Shown here: positions 45,172 to 56,088 of the stretch, one piece after another
How the letters are laid out: every line of letters begins with the position of its first letter
How positions within the stretch are numbered: position 1 is the stretch's first letter
From: Narthecium ossifragum
Taxonomy: Eukaryota; Streptophyta; Magnoliopsida; Dioscoreales; Nartheciaceae
Reading direction: 5' to 3'
Assembly: GCA_963920575.1 (NCBI GenBank)
Contig: OY986966.1
Location: 23,403,717 to 23,467,716, forward strand
Length of the DNA stretch: 64,000 nt
The notes under the pieces: model-generated
The model's database searches: none
Told to the model about the DNA's origin: nothing
What the model saw: the letters and a program-made list of their open reading frames with translations, nothing else
Made by a program: the position numbers and the translations under genes

Positions 45172-45972
45172 TTCCTATACCCAATGGAGGGACGTCACGT
45201 GCCCGTCATGTGACATGTTTCTGAGGCTTTTAACGACGGTGGCATGCAAGAGCACGGCGAGTCCGTCCGGATCGGCGTATTCAAGCAAGTCGGCAGTGGT
45301 GTGGTGATGGTCGTCACGGTCAAATATGGTCCCCCAACCTTTGTGCCATACGTGAACCCATTCTATGGCGTGATGCCGGTCTCCAGCAGGCCGTCCCTTA
45401 CCGCCGACTACCACTGGAACATCGGCGGCTCGAAGGCCACGACCCTCTCGATGCACTGGTAAGACTGGTTCACCAAGCTAGGATCCCATCCGACCTCTCG
45501 CACGTCCTCAAGGCTGGCTCTCGTGTAGAACAACGCGTTCATGCAGCTCCCGCCGCCGAGCACTCGTGCTCAGGCGTTCACGACGCCGTCCTTGGAGACG
45601 AAGCACTGGGCGGCGGAGCCGGGGGAGTCGTCGGCGAGGGTGTCGAGGAAGAAGGCCAGGAACCAACGGGCAACCTGCGGTTTCTCCACCAATGCCGGGG
45701 CCAGGAAGATGACGGCGTCGCCAGCAAGACGCTAGTGCTCGGGCGTTCACGACGCCGTCCTCGGAGACAAAGCGCTAGGCGGCGGAGCCGGGGGAGTCAT
45801 CGGCGAGGGTGTCGAGGAAGGAGGCCAGGTTGGATATGTTCTTGTTGCCATAAGGCGGGCCTCCTCTCTCTACCAGCAAGACGTTGAACTCTCGCGAGAA
45901 CGTGGCGGGCAACGGGCAACTTGCAGTTTCTCCACCAACGCCGAGGCCAGGTTGAAGTCTCGCCATGAACAT
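45172..45972 (-). pseudogene. Captured HOTHEAD-like GMC oxidoreductase fragment, partly duplicated
   Basis: The minus strand reads VLLVERGGPPYGNKNISNLA, then DDSPGSAA, RFVSEDGVVNARA. A second, overlapping copy follows (FLDTLADDSPGSAAQCF..., VLGGGSCMNALFYTRAS) and then VREVGWDPSLVNQSY and ERVVAFEPPMFQW. In another frame it continues GTIFDRDD...TADLLEYADPDGLAVLL. These are FAD-binding-region motifs of plant HOTHEAD/mandelonitrile-lyase-like GMC oxidoreductases (LERGGSPYGNPNI, VLGGGSxxNAGFYTRA). Several stops and a frameshift show that it is not a working gene. The duplication lies at about 45508-45740 and 45740-45850. Confidence 0.82.
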
Positions 45973-46036
45973 ACTCTAATAGACATGAAGCTTTAACCTT
46001 TACATATGTTTATTGATTGAAAGAATAATTTGTTAA

Positions 46037-46289
<253 letters not shown>

Positions 46290-46291
<2 letters not shown>

Positions 46292-46640
46292 TGAGATTGC
46301 GGCGGTGCACGAAGTAGCGAAACTCCATCTCGGGGCGGAGGTTGGGGTACGACTTCCGAATCACGAGATAGAAAGACATCGCCGTCTGTGAGCCGTCGGA
46401 CGGGCCTTCATCTGAGCAGGATCCGACAGCGTGGGAGAGATCGTGGGCGATGCGGTCGGAGGAGCGTAGGAGGAGGGCAACCTCGGTGAACGAGGTGCAG
46501 CAGAGTGTTCCCTCGGCCACGATCCTTGTGGCGTCAGTGGGGGTGCTCCAGTTGAGCTTGGGGACAGCGGCGCCAGAGGCGGGGCTGGGGAGGAGGAAGC
46601 GCTTGGGGGAAGTGGATGCGGATTTGGGATCCGGGAGGGG
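46290..46640 (-). pseudogene. Captured CDC123/D123-like fragment
   Basis: The minus strand reads GAAVPKLNWSTPTDAT, TLCCTSFTEVALLLRSSDRI, AHDLSHAVGSCSD and SFYLVIRKSYPNLRPEMEFR. These are motifs of the D123/CDC123 family (PKLNWSxPKDA, FxEVALLLRSSDSVxHDL, LRKWYPSLRPEMEFRCFVR), which assists assembly of translation factor eIF2. The open frame is intact across about 100 residues but is cut at both ends. Confidence 0.82.
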
Positions 46641-47084
46641 GTGCGGATGGTGTGGGGCTTGAAGAGGCGCCGGTGTCGGATTTATGTGTGTGTGTGTATA
46701 GGAAGGCCGGAGGCCCGGAGATGCGGCCGGCGGTGGGGTTGTAGTCAGATGGGGGACAGTGTCACTGGGCGTGCCGTCACGTGACCCGCACGTGACGTCC
46801 CTCCGTTAGGTATAGGAACGGCGTCAGCACCATGTCCTACATTGAAAGATTTTAAGAAGTCCAGGATATTAATTGTTAAAATTGAAAGTATAGGGTCTTA
46901 ATCGTTAAATTTGTAAAACTTGAGGGTAGTAAATGGTAATTTACCCTAATATCTATTTAGGTGTGGGATCCAAATCTTCTCCAGGGGCCGCGCGTTGCTG
47001 CTGTGCGCGACTTGCAAATGGTCCCGCACATGTGGCGTGCCGCGTGCGGTAGAGAATTTAATAGGTCTGCCTTCAGCCTCGTTT

Positions 47085-47385
47085 AGTTCGGGGTTAAAGG
47101 GAATAGGATTAAAGATATAAAAATGAGGATAATAAATGGGAATAAACTTAACCCATTTTTGGTGTTTGGTTCAGAAACATGGGTAAGTTAGTGGGTTAAG
47201 CTTGGGATAAGGATAAGAGTTGTGAAGTGTATAAAATATATAATATTATAATAATGGATAAGCTAATGGGTTAAGATTATAATATTTGAATTAACTATTA
47301 AATTAATTCAAATATATCTATGTAATGTAGATAAAATATATAATATTATAATAGTGGGTAAGCTAGTAAATGACTGAAGGAAAGT
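47085..47385. repeat. Non-coding dispersed repeat, fragment D
   Basis: It starts cctcgtttagttcggggtta. Its 47215-47365 part is the reverse complement of the AT-rich tandem units at 10485-10695. Confidence 0.6.
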
Positions 47386-47939
47386 TATCAATGTCTAGAG
47401 CACTCACCACACTGCCAAACAGCAGTAGAGCATATTCGGCCCCTACCATAGCAATATCAACCTTATCGTACATCAATGGCTCAACAGAACCCTCGGGTTT
47501 GTTTGTTTCATGATATTATAGGTGAGATATGATTAGCCCCATGGTATCCCATATTTGGTTTGATTTTAGGGAGATTAGTCAATAGATACAAAAAAAAAAA
47601 ATTGGTACGGCTTAGAGTTCTTGATAACTTTCCTTCAATCATTTATTATAATTTTCTATTCAAAAGACCAAAATACCCCTACTATATACCTATATCTATC
47701 CATAACCCCCTATTCCCCCCCTATCCCCCCCTCCATAGCCGATCCCGAGTTCGCCGTCGCCGCTCGTCATCGATCCCCGTCGCCACCTCCCTCCCCGGCG
47801 CCATCCCCGCGACTGCTGCCTTCTCCGGCTCCCCGTCGTCGATCCAGTCGGATCCCGTCGGATTGAGGTCGCCGCCACCTTCTTCCCCGACTCCCCATCA
47901 CCGATCTAGTCTTCCCCGGCTCCCCATCGCTGAGGATCC

Positions 47940-48140
47940 CGTCGAATCGAGGTCACCGCCACCTTCTTCCCCGGATCCCCGTCGCCAATCCAATCTTCCC
48001 CGGATCCCCGTCGCCAATCCGATCTTCCCCGGATCCCCGTCGCCAATTCGATCTTCCCCGGATCCCGTCGGATTGAGGTCGCCGCCACCTTCTTCCCCGA
48101 CTCCCCGTCGCCAAGGATCCCGTCGGATCGAGGTCACCGC
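47940..48140. repeat. Tandem repeats of about 30 bp, GC-rich
   Basis: Units of the form 'cttccccggatccccgtcgcc-aatc', at least four in direct order, flanked by two copies of 'ggtcgccgccaccttcttcc'. Confidence 0.75.
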
Positions 48141-48699
48141 CACCTTCTTCCCTGGCTCCCCGTTGCCGATCCAGTCCCGTCGGATCCGACGCGAGGTCTC
48201 CGCCAATCCCCTTCACCGGAGCTCCCTGTCCCGATCCCCATCCGTCGCGATCACGGAGCTCCTCATCCCAATCTCAGGATCGCAGATCACCGTCGCCCCG
48301 ACGAGCCACCCTGATCCAACACCCCGACGAGCCACCTTGATCCAACGCCCCGGCGAGCAACCCCGACCACCCCGACGTAGCCAATCCCCTACAAGCCACC
48401 CAGATCTCCTCCTCCGGGCATCGTCCTCGACGAGCATAATAGCCATCCCTCCTATATTCGACGCATTCATCGCCCAACGACTCGACTCCCAAGGACCCCA
48501 CGACCACTCCTCCGCCGGTCCAAACCTTTGAAGAGCCCTCCTAGCCAGCGATCAACCTTCGGCGAGTCCTCAGCCATCGGAACTCATCATTTTCTTAGAA
48601 TGAGAGAGAAAATGAAGGAAAGTCAAAAAAACTAGTGAAAAAAGGGCAAAATCTTGTAAAATAGAGAAAATATGGGGGGGAAAAGGAAACAAACCAGTA

Positions 48700-49970
48700 A
48701 AATAGAGGAAATAAGGAAAAATATTGAACTTACTTTCCATACAATATGGTAGTTGATTTTCAGGAAATATGAAAGTTACTTTTCACCAAACTTACTTTCC
48801 GCCACCAAAGTTATTTTCTAGAAACAATATGTGAAAAAATCAGCTAAAATAAAAAATATATGTAGAAATTTTCATTTTTTATTTTTGAAAATGAAAAATA
48901 GCTTTAATGTGCACAAATTATTTTCTATCACCAAAGTTACTTTCCACAAAATAATATGTGGAAAAATCGGTTAAAATAAAAAAAATATGAGGGAAAATCA
49001 CACATCTCTTTTAGTCACTTTCCACTGGTTACTTTCTATTAGTCGCAATCACTAGTTACTTTCCATTAGTTGCAATCACTAGTTACTTTCCACCACCAAA
49101 GTTATTTTCTAGAAATAATATGTGAAAAAATCAGCTAAAATAAGAAAAATATGGGAAATTTTTCACTTTTTATTTTTGAAAATGAAAAATAGCTTTAATG
49201 TGCACAAATTACTTTCCATCACCAAAGTTACTTTCCACAAAATAATATGTAAAAAATCAGCTAAAATAAGAAAAATATGGGGGGAAAATCACACATCTCT
49301 TTTAGTTACTTCCCACTGGTTACTTTCTATTAGTTGCAATTACTAGTTACTTTTAATTAGTAACAATCACTAGTTACTTTCCATTAGTTGCAATCACTAG
49401 TTACTTTCCATCATGGCACACATCGAGAACTCAAGTTACTTTTTGCAAATCGTGGTAAATTATTTTCCACAGTACTAATATCTGGAATATGGAAAATAAC
49501 TTGTAATAATTATGGAAAGTAACTCAAATTACTTTCCATCATTGAGAACTCAAGTTACTTTCCACAAAATCATGATAAATTATTTTCCATCAGTTACTTC
49601 CACCACCAAAGTTACTTTCCACTAATAATATGTGAAAATATCGACTAAAATAAGGAAGATATGGGGGGAAATCACACATCGATCTTTGAGTACTAACATC
49701 TGAAATATGAAAAATAACTTGTAATAACTATGGAAAGTAATTCAACTAATTATGGTAATTACTTTTGACATTTTTGTGGTAGTTGCTTTCCACAATTCTG
49801 GTAGTTACTTTCCACAGTTCTGGTTCTTACTTTCCACCACAATTTTGGTAGTTACTTTTCACAATACTTGTAGTTGCTGTCCACAATTCTAATACTTACT
49901 TTCCACCACCATTTTGGTAGTTACTTTCCACAATTTTGGTATTTTTCACCTATTTTCTCAGCCTATTTTC
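48700..49970. repeat. Diverged 'gttactttccac' repeat block
   Basis: Many copies of 'agttactttcca(c/t)' mixed with 'aatatgtgaaaaaatcagctaaaat'. Two long direct units (about 48790-49060 and 49090-49330) share most of their length. Confidence 0.75.
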
Positions 49971-51524
49971 CAACATTTTTCCCTATTTTCTATTATTTTC
50001 CCTAATTTTTCTACCTTTTACCTATTTCCCCCTGTCTTTTCTCTCTCCTCTCAGCTCTTCCCACAGCATCCCTGATCTCCTCAAACCCCCCTGCCGTTCG
50101 TCATGATCTCGCCGCCCGTCGCATATCCAGATCTCACCGTCTGTCGCTGATCCCGATTTCGTTGCCCGTCGCCGATCCAAATCTCACCGTCCGTCACTGA
50201 TCCTGAGCTTCCGTCCGTCGTCGTCCCTGATCTCCTCACGTGACCTTCGACATTTCATCCTCTCGACCTCCAATCGGCGACTGGGAGCCTCGCCACCTCC
50301 TTCCCCGCCCTCATCCCCACCGCCACCTCCTTCCCCGACGCCCCCGTCGCGATCCTTCATCACTACCTTCGAAGCCGCTCGCATCCGACCCACCTGATCC
50401 CGATCAGCCTTCCATTGACGACCTCCCCATCACCTTCCCTGCCGACCTCCTCCTCCTTCCGATCTCCTCCTCCTTCGCTACGGACCACCTCCGCCTTCTA
50501 ATCTCCTCCTCCTTCCGACCTCCACATCACCCACTAGGGGTGAGCAGAACCGAACCGAACCCGAAGAACCGAACCGAACCGAATTAGTTCGGTCCATTCG
50601 GTTCGGTTTTTTCGGTTTTTCGGTTCGGTTCGGTTCGGTTCTTTGCATATATGAAAAGTTCGGGTTCGGTTCTTTAAAAAAAATTCGGTTCGGTTCGGGT
50701 CAAAACCGAAGAACCGAACCTTTTATACTGGTTTATGGTCTAACCCAATCTCAGCCGGTCTAACTAACTGGCTATTGGCTAACCCGGTCAATCGGTCCTC
50801 CCTCCCAACTCCCAAGCCCAACTCCCAAGTCTCAATCGGTCCTCCCTCCCAAGCCCAAGTCTCAACTCTCAAACCTCACGATGCCCTAATCCTAAACGCC
50901 GCTCACTCCTGGCGGCTGGCACTCCGCACTCCCTCTCTTCTTCATCTCTTCCTAGACCTCGTGGCTGGCCGCTCGCCGTCCACCTGCGGCCCGCCCTCGT
51001 CGCCGTCCGCCTGCCGGCCTGCGGCCCGCCCTCGTCTCAGTCGGTCCTCCCAAGCCCCAACTCCCAAGTCTCAAACCTCACGACCACGATGCCCTAACCA
51101 CTAATCCTAAACGCCGCCTCACTCAGTCACTCCTGGCAGTTTGGCACTCCCTCTCTTCATCTCTTGATCTCTTCCAGTCTTCCTCGACCTCGTGGCTGGC
51201 CGCTCGCCGTCCGCCCTCGTCGCCGTCCGCCTGCGGCCAGCCCTCGTCGCCGTCCACCTGCGGCCCGCCCTCGTCGCCGTTTGCCTACGGCTTTTCTTCC
51301 TCTCTGTCGGAGGTACCAAACCCTTTTTTCTCTCCTCACTTGCTCTCTTTGTCTCTTCACTCTCTTGTATCTCAAATGTCGCAATTTTTATGTGGTTTTG
51401 CTTAATTTCCCTAAGCACATAGATCCTCCTACTTCCTTTCATTGGATTTTTTCGCATTTGCTTAATTCGAAAATCTACATGAATGAGTATGAGATTTCTT
51501 CTCTTATTACATTTGCTTAAGTTG

Positions 51525-52285
51525 TTGCCACCAGAAATTATCAGTCACTTTCTTTGCTCCATTAATGTCAATGTTATGTTTAACCTAAGCCGATTAGACT
51601 ATAGGCTCCTGTTTAACGAAAAACTATTGGAAGCTGTACCTGACTGGTAGCTTTTCTAGTATTGTTTTACTCAATTTCATTGTTCTGGCTGCTCATAGCT
51701 TAAGTTGCTCATTTCTTATTACATTGTTCTGGCTGCTCATTTCATTGTTAAGTAGCTTAAGTAGCTTTTCTAGTATTGTTTTACTCAATTTCATTGTTTT
51801 CTAGTTTGATTACATAATTTCAGTTGCTATTCTTTTGTGTTTTGTTGTAAATCTCTCAAGTCTATATGTTAAAATAACCGGTTTGAGCTCGGCTTAAGAT
51901 AAAGTAGAGATGGCAATGCTTCCCTCAGATCAAAATCCCATTGGGCCTGCTGCAAGGATGCAGCAGTTTGGGACACTCCCGAATCGATAGAGTATGCATT
52001 GATGGAAGAGCCTGCAATCCTTCCAGTGTCATCATCTCTTTACAATCATAAATAGACTAGTCTGTAAGTGCTGTGTAGTGACCCATCTGCTCTTCCGGGA
52101 AGGATGTTATGTGTTGGATCCTTGCTTTTTTCTTAAATTATGAGGATCTTTTATAAGTAAAACAACTAAATAAAAGAACTTATCCTTACCATTTATCCGA
52201 ATACAGTCTTTGCTTAAGTTGTTCATTTCTTATTACATTTGCTTAAGTTGTTGCCACCAGAAATTATCAGTCACTTTCTTTGTCC
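51525..52285. repeat. Direct duplication inside the hAT-type element
   Basis: The stretch 'catttgcttaagttgttgcc', followed by 'accagaaattatcagtcac' and 'tttctttg', occurs at about 51509-51558 and again at about 52227-52282. It indicates an internal rearrangement around the captured exons. Confidence 0.75.
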
Positions 52286-52315
52286 CATAGCTTTTCTACT
52301 ATTGGAAGCTGTACC

Positions 52316-52562
52316 TGCATTAGCGGATTCACTGCCCGGGATATCGCCCCTCCTCGTGGTCCTCTCTGGTAATCTCTATTCCATAACTAACCAAGAACTG
52401 TTATCTTCTTCACTGCTTCCCCTCTGGAGTAATTGTTCGGTTCAATTTCTGACTTGCGATCGGTGGGATTGATGCAGGATTATGGGTGACGTTTTCATGG
52501 GTGTCTATCATACGGTGTTCGATTATGGCAATATGAGAGTTGGATTTGCTAAAGCAGCCTAG
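52316..52562 (+). pseudogene. Captured C-terminal exons of a phytepsin-type aspartic proteinase
   Basis: Exon pieces 52316-52368 (CISGFTARDIAPPRGPLW, codon split at the donor) and 52478-52562 (IMGDVFMGVYHTVFDY, then GNMRVGFAKAA and TAG) join in phase at GT..AG. This is the C-terminal end of plant vacuolar aspartic proteinases (family motif [34 protein letters not shown]). About 200 bp of 3' UTR-like sequence follows. The catalytic domains are missing. Intron and reading frame are preserved, so capture was from genomic DNA. Confidence 0.88.
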
Positions 52563-53407
52563 AGGAACTAATATAGATCCTTCAGTAGTCTTGTCGATAT
52601 CTGCAGTCTTTGCTTTGCTTGTTTTCCAAAAAAGGGCATGTTACAGAACTTGGAAACTGCCCATACTGTGTAAATATACTGGATTCAGATGCTTTTCTGC
52701 GGCCTTGTGCTGACTATATTGTCAAGGATTTCCTGTTTTGAACAACATATGGTGCAATTTAGTACATAGTTTTGTAATAGCTATAAGGCTGGTAGTACAT
52801 AGTTCAATTTATAGTGCAATTTATAGTGTCGGTTTGGTTCTGGAACCGAAATTTCGGTTCGGTTTGGTTCTGGAACCGAAATTTCGGTTCGGTTCGGTTC
52901 TGGAACCGAAATTTCGGTTCGGTTCTTTGCAAAGTTCGGTTCGGTTTTAAATAATTTGGAACCGAAAATTTCGGTTCGGTTCGGTTCCCATGTAATTTCG
53001 GTTCGGTTCGGTTCTCTAAAAACTGGACCGAAGAAACTTCGGTTCTTCGGTTCTGGACCGAGAACCGAATGCTCATCCCTATCACCCACCCAATCCCCGT
53101 CACCACCTCCCACGACCTCCTCCTCCTTCCGATCTCCTCCCCATCGCCGATCTCCAATCATGGGAAGGAGGGTATTTTAGTCATTAAAAAAATACAACTA
53201 ACCATAACCGTGTGCAAGATTAGTAAACGCCTTAAGGAAAATGTATCCAGACCTGTAACCAAATATTTCCTCTCCATGGGATTAAACGCCAATTATCTGT
53301 TGATTTTAGGCATGGGATAAACAATCTCACTGGGACTCCATATCCCATCCACATGAGATAAAATAATTCGAGGGGAATGTGGGATACGTAATCCCATGAG
53401 ATAAGAT

Positions 53408-54238
53408 GTCACGCCCCGGTCCAAAAAACCCATCCAGACCGGGACGTGAGGGAGGGGAACCTGTACCTGTTCACTTCCAATTGGGCGCGATACAACAATT
53501 ATCACAAATAATTTAAACATTTGACTTCTAAATGCATAATTGAAATCTAAAACATACTATTCCATTAATATCAAAGTTATACAGATCTGTATCAAAATTA
53601 CTCAAAGATGAGAATTATACATATAAACTTATCCTCAAGGGATACTGTATACAAAAACTGCCAAACTATAAGATCTGATCCTCAGTCACCTCAACGCCCT
53701 CCGGAAGTCGAAGCGCCGCCAAAAGCTAATCTGCTGGGAACTACGGAAGCGCTGACGTCTGCACTTGCAAACGCAGCCCGGGTAGGGTGAGCATAAAGCC
53801 CAGTAGGGATCTACTCTACGTCACACTCAAGGAAGGGGCAAACTGCAACTGAACCGTCTCCTTGCCAAGCCTAAGACGCAACTACAACAAGCATGCAAAC
53901 GCGACGGGGATCACGCCCGGTCTGGACGCTCCCCAATCACCGACCACGCCGGGGATCACGCCGGCTAGCGCTCCCCAAACGTCAACAACATAAAGGTAAA
54001 GCACACCCACACTCAAGCTTGGCAAAGGAGGACAGTACGACCTCTAAACCTTAAGAACCAAGATATGATAACAGTTGTACAACAATCTCGCCCTAGACCA
54101 GGATACCCAACCACGGTCCTAGAGCTAGACCCGAGCTACCCGAGAGCCTCGGATAAGCGATTAACCCATCACCCACGTCCTAACCTAAGATGCAGCTAAT
54201 GCATTCAAATACATGTATCTATACAAACATCTAACCTA
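53408..54238. repeat. Unclassified repeat, left part, interrupted by the Athila element
   Basis: It starts tgtcacgccccggtccaaaa, a typical start of plant LTR-like repeats, and contains the duplicated 'ggggatcacgcc(c)gg' motif near 53920-53960. It continues after the nested element at 63608. No coding sequence was found. Confidence 0.45.
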
Positions 54239-54243
54239 AGTGT

Positions 54244-55822
54244 TGATAACGCGTGAAAAGTGCACAAATCGCCCCTTTAACTAGGTCCTGTTAGCTTCCG
54301 AGCAATGCTATTTTGATGGTCTATGGTGCATTTCAGGTATAAGAGCATTCAATAAAGGTTATGTCAAGTTTGGTGCTAAAACGAAGCTATTCTGGCAATT
54401 CTGCGTAAATGGGATCGATCCGACATCCAAAGGGGATCGATCTTATTATTCCAGCGAGAAGTGGGCCAATTGAAGCAAAGAGGATCGATCCCGTTTTCAA
54501 AGGGGATCGATCTTGGTCGGGCATAATCCAGATCCTGAGTTCACGGACGAAGGAGATCGATCCGCTTTCCAAAGGGGATCGATCCTTTTTGGTGATGCGG
54601 GAAAAATAAAGGGCTGAGATCTAATCCGAGTTAGGGTTTGATTAAGGCCTATAAATAGACCTTGTGAGAGGAATTTTGGCAGCCACCCATAGACGAATTT
54701 TCCTCTCCTCCTTGGTGTTTTCTTGGCTCCTTTTCCTCAATAAAAATTAGGGTTAGGTCTTGAAGATAGATCCATGGCCGGAGCGCGTCATCAACCTTCT
54801 CCGATGGATCGTCTCTTCAAGATGAGTAACTAAATCCTTAGTCTAGGAAATTCTATGATGTAATAGAGAGTTTATCTAGGTTTTTCCTATGGATCAGAGC
54901 ATGTACTTATTGATGGTTTAATGGATTGATTTCAGAGTTTATATCTATTGGTAATATTTATTATGGTGAATGAATTGGATGTTCTTTGTGCCCTAGATTC
55001 GGCCTGTCTTGTCTCGATTTTTCCGTGGTTATACAGCCGGATTTTTTGAAAACTCAAAACATAAAAGTTGTAGATCTCTTCCTTAGCTTTCCACCGAATC
55101 TTGAATCATCTTGTTTCGAGTTCGGATGTGAAGTCACGCTGAGATTACTATCGCTGGTTTTGAGCATTGCATGTTAGAGGTTAGGATTAGGACTTTTCCA
55201 AGATGCTTTCATGCTAGAACCATGTTAGATCTTAGGATTGGATTCTAAACCCTAGATTATGATTGTAGGAGTGCTAGAACCACTACCTTAATGCTAGAAC
55301 CATTAAGACCTATGGTTATAACCTACAATTCGTTCTTTATCTTTATTGATTAGGCGATCTCAAAGTGCTAGAACCACTTTGATTATTCTCATACCAATTA
55401 TCCGCTGATTTGATCTTAGTTCCGACGTAGACTTCTAATAATCTATGTTGAGTGATAGTGGATCTAGCCGATCTTCTATCAACCTCAGAAAACCATCCAG
55501 AACTTATGAAATTGCTCTTATCCTAGGAATGCCTAGATAGCTCTCGATTACGGATTAGAAATTCCTAGCCTTTTTCTCTTATTGTTATTCCCCCGATTTA
55601 GTTTGATTCGAGTTAAAAGTAGTTCAAAGACCAACTATCATTCATCTTCCTTAACTGTTTGATTTACAACTATGCACGGTAATTAGACTTAATCCTGTTT
55701 TCCCTGTGGACCGATTCGGACTCATTGCTATCTACCCATAAAGTAGTTAGTTAGTGATTCGAATTATAAATTTCTAATTTTGACGTACTTGTTAAGACTA
55801 CGACACTTTTCAAGGCGTGTCA
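54244..55822 (+). repeat. 5' LTR of the Athila-type element
   Basis: 1579 bp. A TATA box (cctataaatagacc) lies near 54649. The U3 part carries three spaced pairs of gatcgatc sites (54413-54585). Further on, 'gtgctagaaccact' recurs four to five times (55155-55380). Confidence 0.95.
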
Positions 55823-55825
55823 GAA

Positions 55826-55845
55826 TTTTGGCGCCTTTGCCGGGG
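55826..55845 (+). promoter_or_regulatory. Primer binding site of the Athila-type element
   Basis: ttttggcgcctttgccgggg, 3 bp after the 5' LTR. It has the form typical of Athila elements. Confidence 0.85.
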
Positions 55846-56088
55846 AACACGGTTTATTGAGTTAATTGCCTAGTGTAGTTTTATTTCAATTAGTTATTTT
55901 TATTTCTGTCGTTTATTATATAAAAGAAAAAAATAGTACCAGTGCTAATATTTCCTATCTTTTTGATCGTGCGTTAGGGACTTTGACGAAGCACCTTCCA
56001 AGCGGAGAAGGAGCGTTGGTCAAAGCTTCACCGAGATAGCACTGTTTGTATCTCTAAACCTTGGTTGTTTTGGTGATGTGGTATATGA

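Larger units (their letters stand above)
50535..53081. mobile_element. hAT-type element with captured aspartic proteinase 3' end
   Basis: 2547 bp, with ends taggggtgagca and tgctcatcccta (one mismatch as inverted repeats). It is flanked by the perfect 8-bp duplication tcacccac (50527-50534, 53082-53089), the hAT signature. The subterminal regions (50545-50725, 52830-53070) are arrays of 'ggttcggttc'/'gaaccgaacc' in opposite orientation. No transposase is present. The interior carries a GC-rich stretch with tandem copies of 'ctcgtcgccgtccgcctgcgg' (51000-51290) and host-derived sequence including the proteinase exons at 52316-52562. Confidence 0.88.
47505..53405. repeat. Non-coding dispersed repeat, copy B (contains the hAT insertion)
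   Basis: The left end has 'ggtgagatatgattagccccatggtatccc' features, and the right end (53310-53405) has 'gggattacgtatccc'-type motifs in reverse complement, a weak inverted similarity. The modules are a GC-rich block (47740-48540), a 'gttactttccac' block (48700-49970), a second GC-rich block (50040-50526 plus 53090-53160) and the conserved end 'ccttaaggaaaatgtat'...'aaacgccaattatc' (53230-53300), also seen in copy A at 9990-10060. The hAT-type element 50535-53081 is nested inside it. The 323-residue Pro/Ser/Arg-rich frame 47560-48531 comes from the GC-rich repeats and is not accepted as a gene. Confidence 0.5.

Noticed and set aside
48213..48507. Minus-strand Gly/Arg-rich frames
   Set aside because: They arise from the same GC-rich repeats as the 323-residue frame.
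47560..48531. 323-residue Pro/Ser/Arg-rich open frame
   Set aside because: It lies in GC-rich 30-bp tandem repeats that are open in several frames on both strands, with no domain and a start in AT-rich unrelated sequence. It looks like a composition artefact.
51164..51520. 118-residue Pro/Arg-rich frame in the hAT-type element
   Set aside because: It is produced by tandem copies of a GC-rich 21-bp unit, and it has no domain and no homologous motif.
54410..54588. CRISPR-like array of regularly spaced palindromes
   Set aside because: The host is a plant, the repeats are 8 bp and the region is the U3 of an LTR. Spacers are not unique sequences of uniform length.
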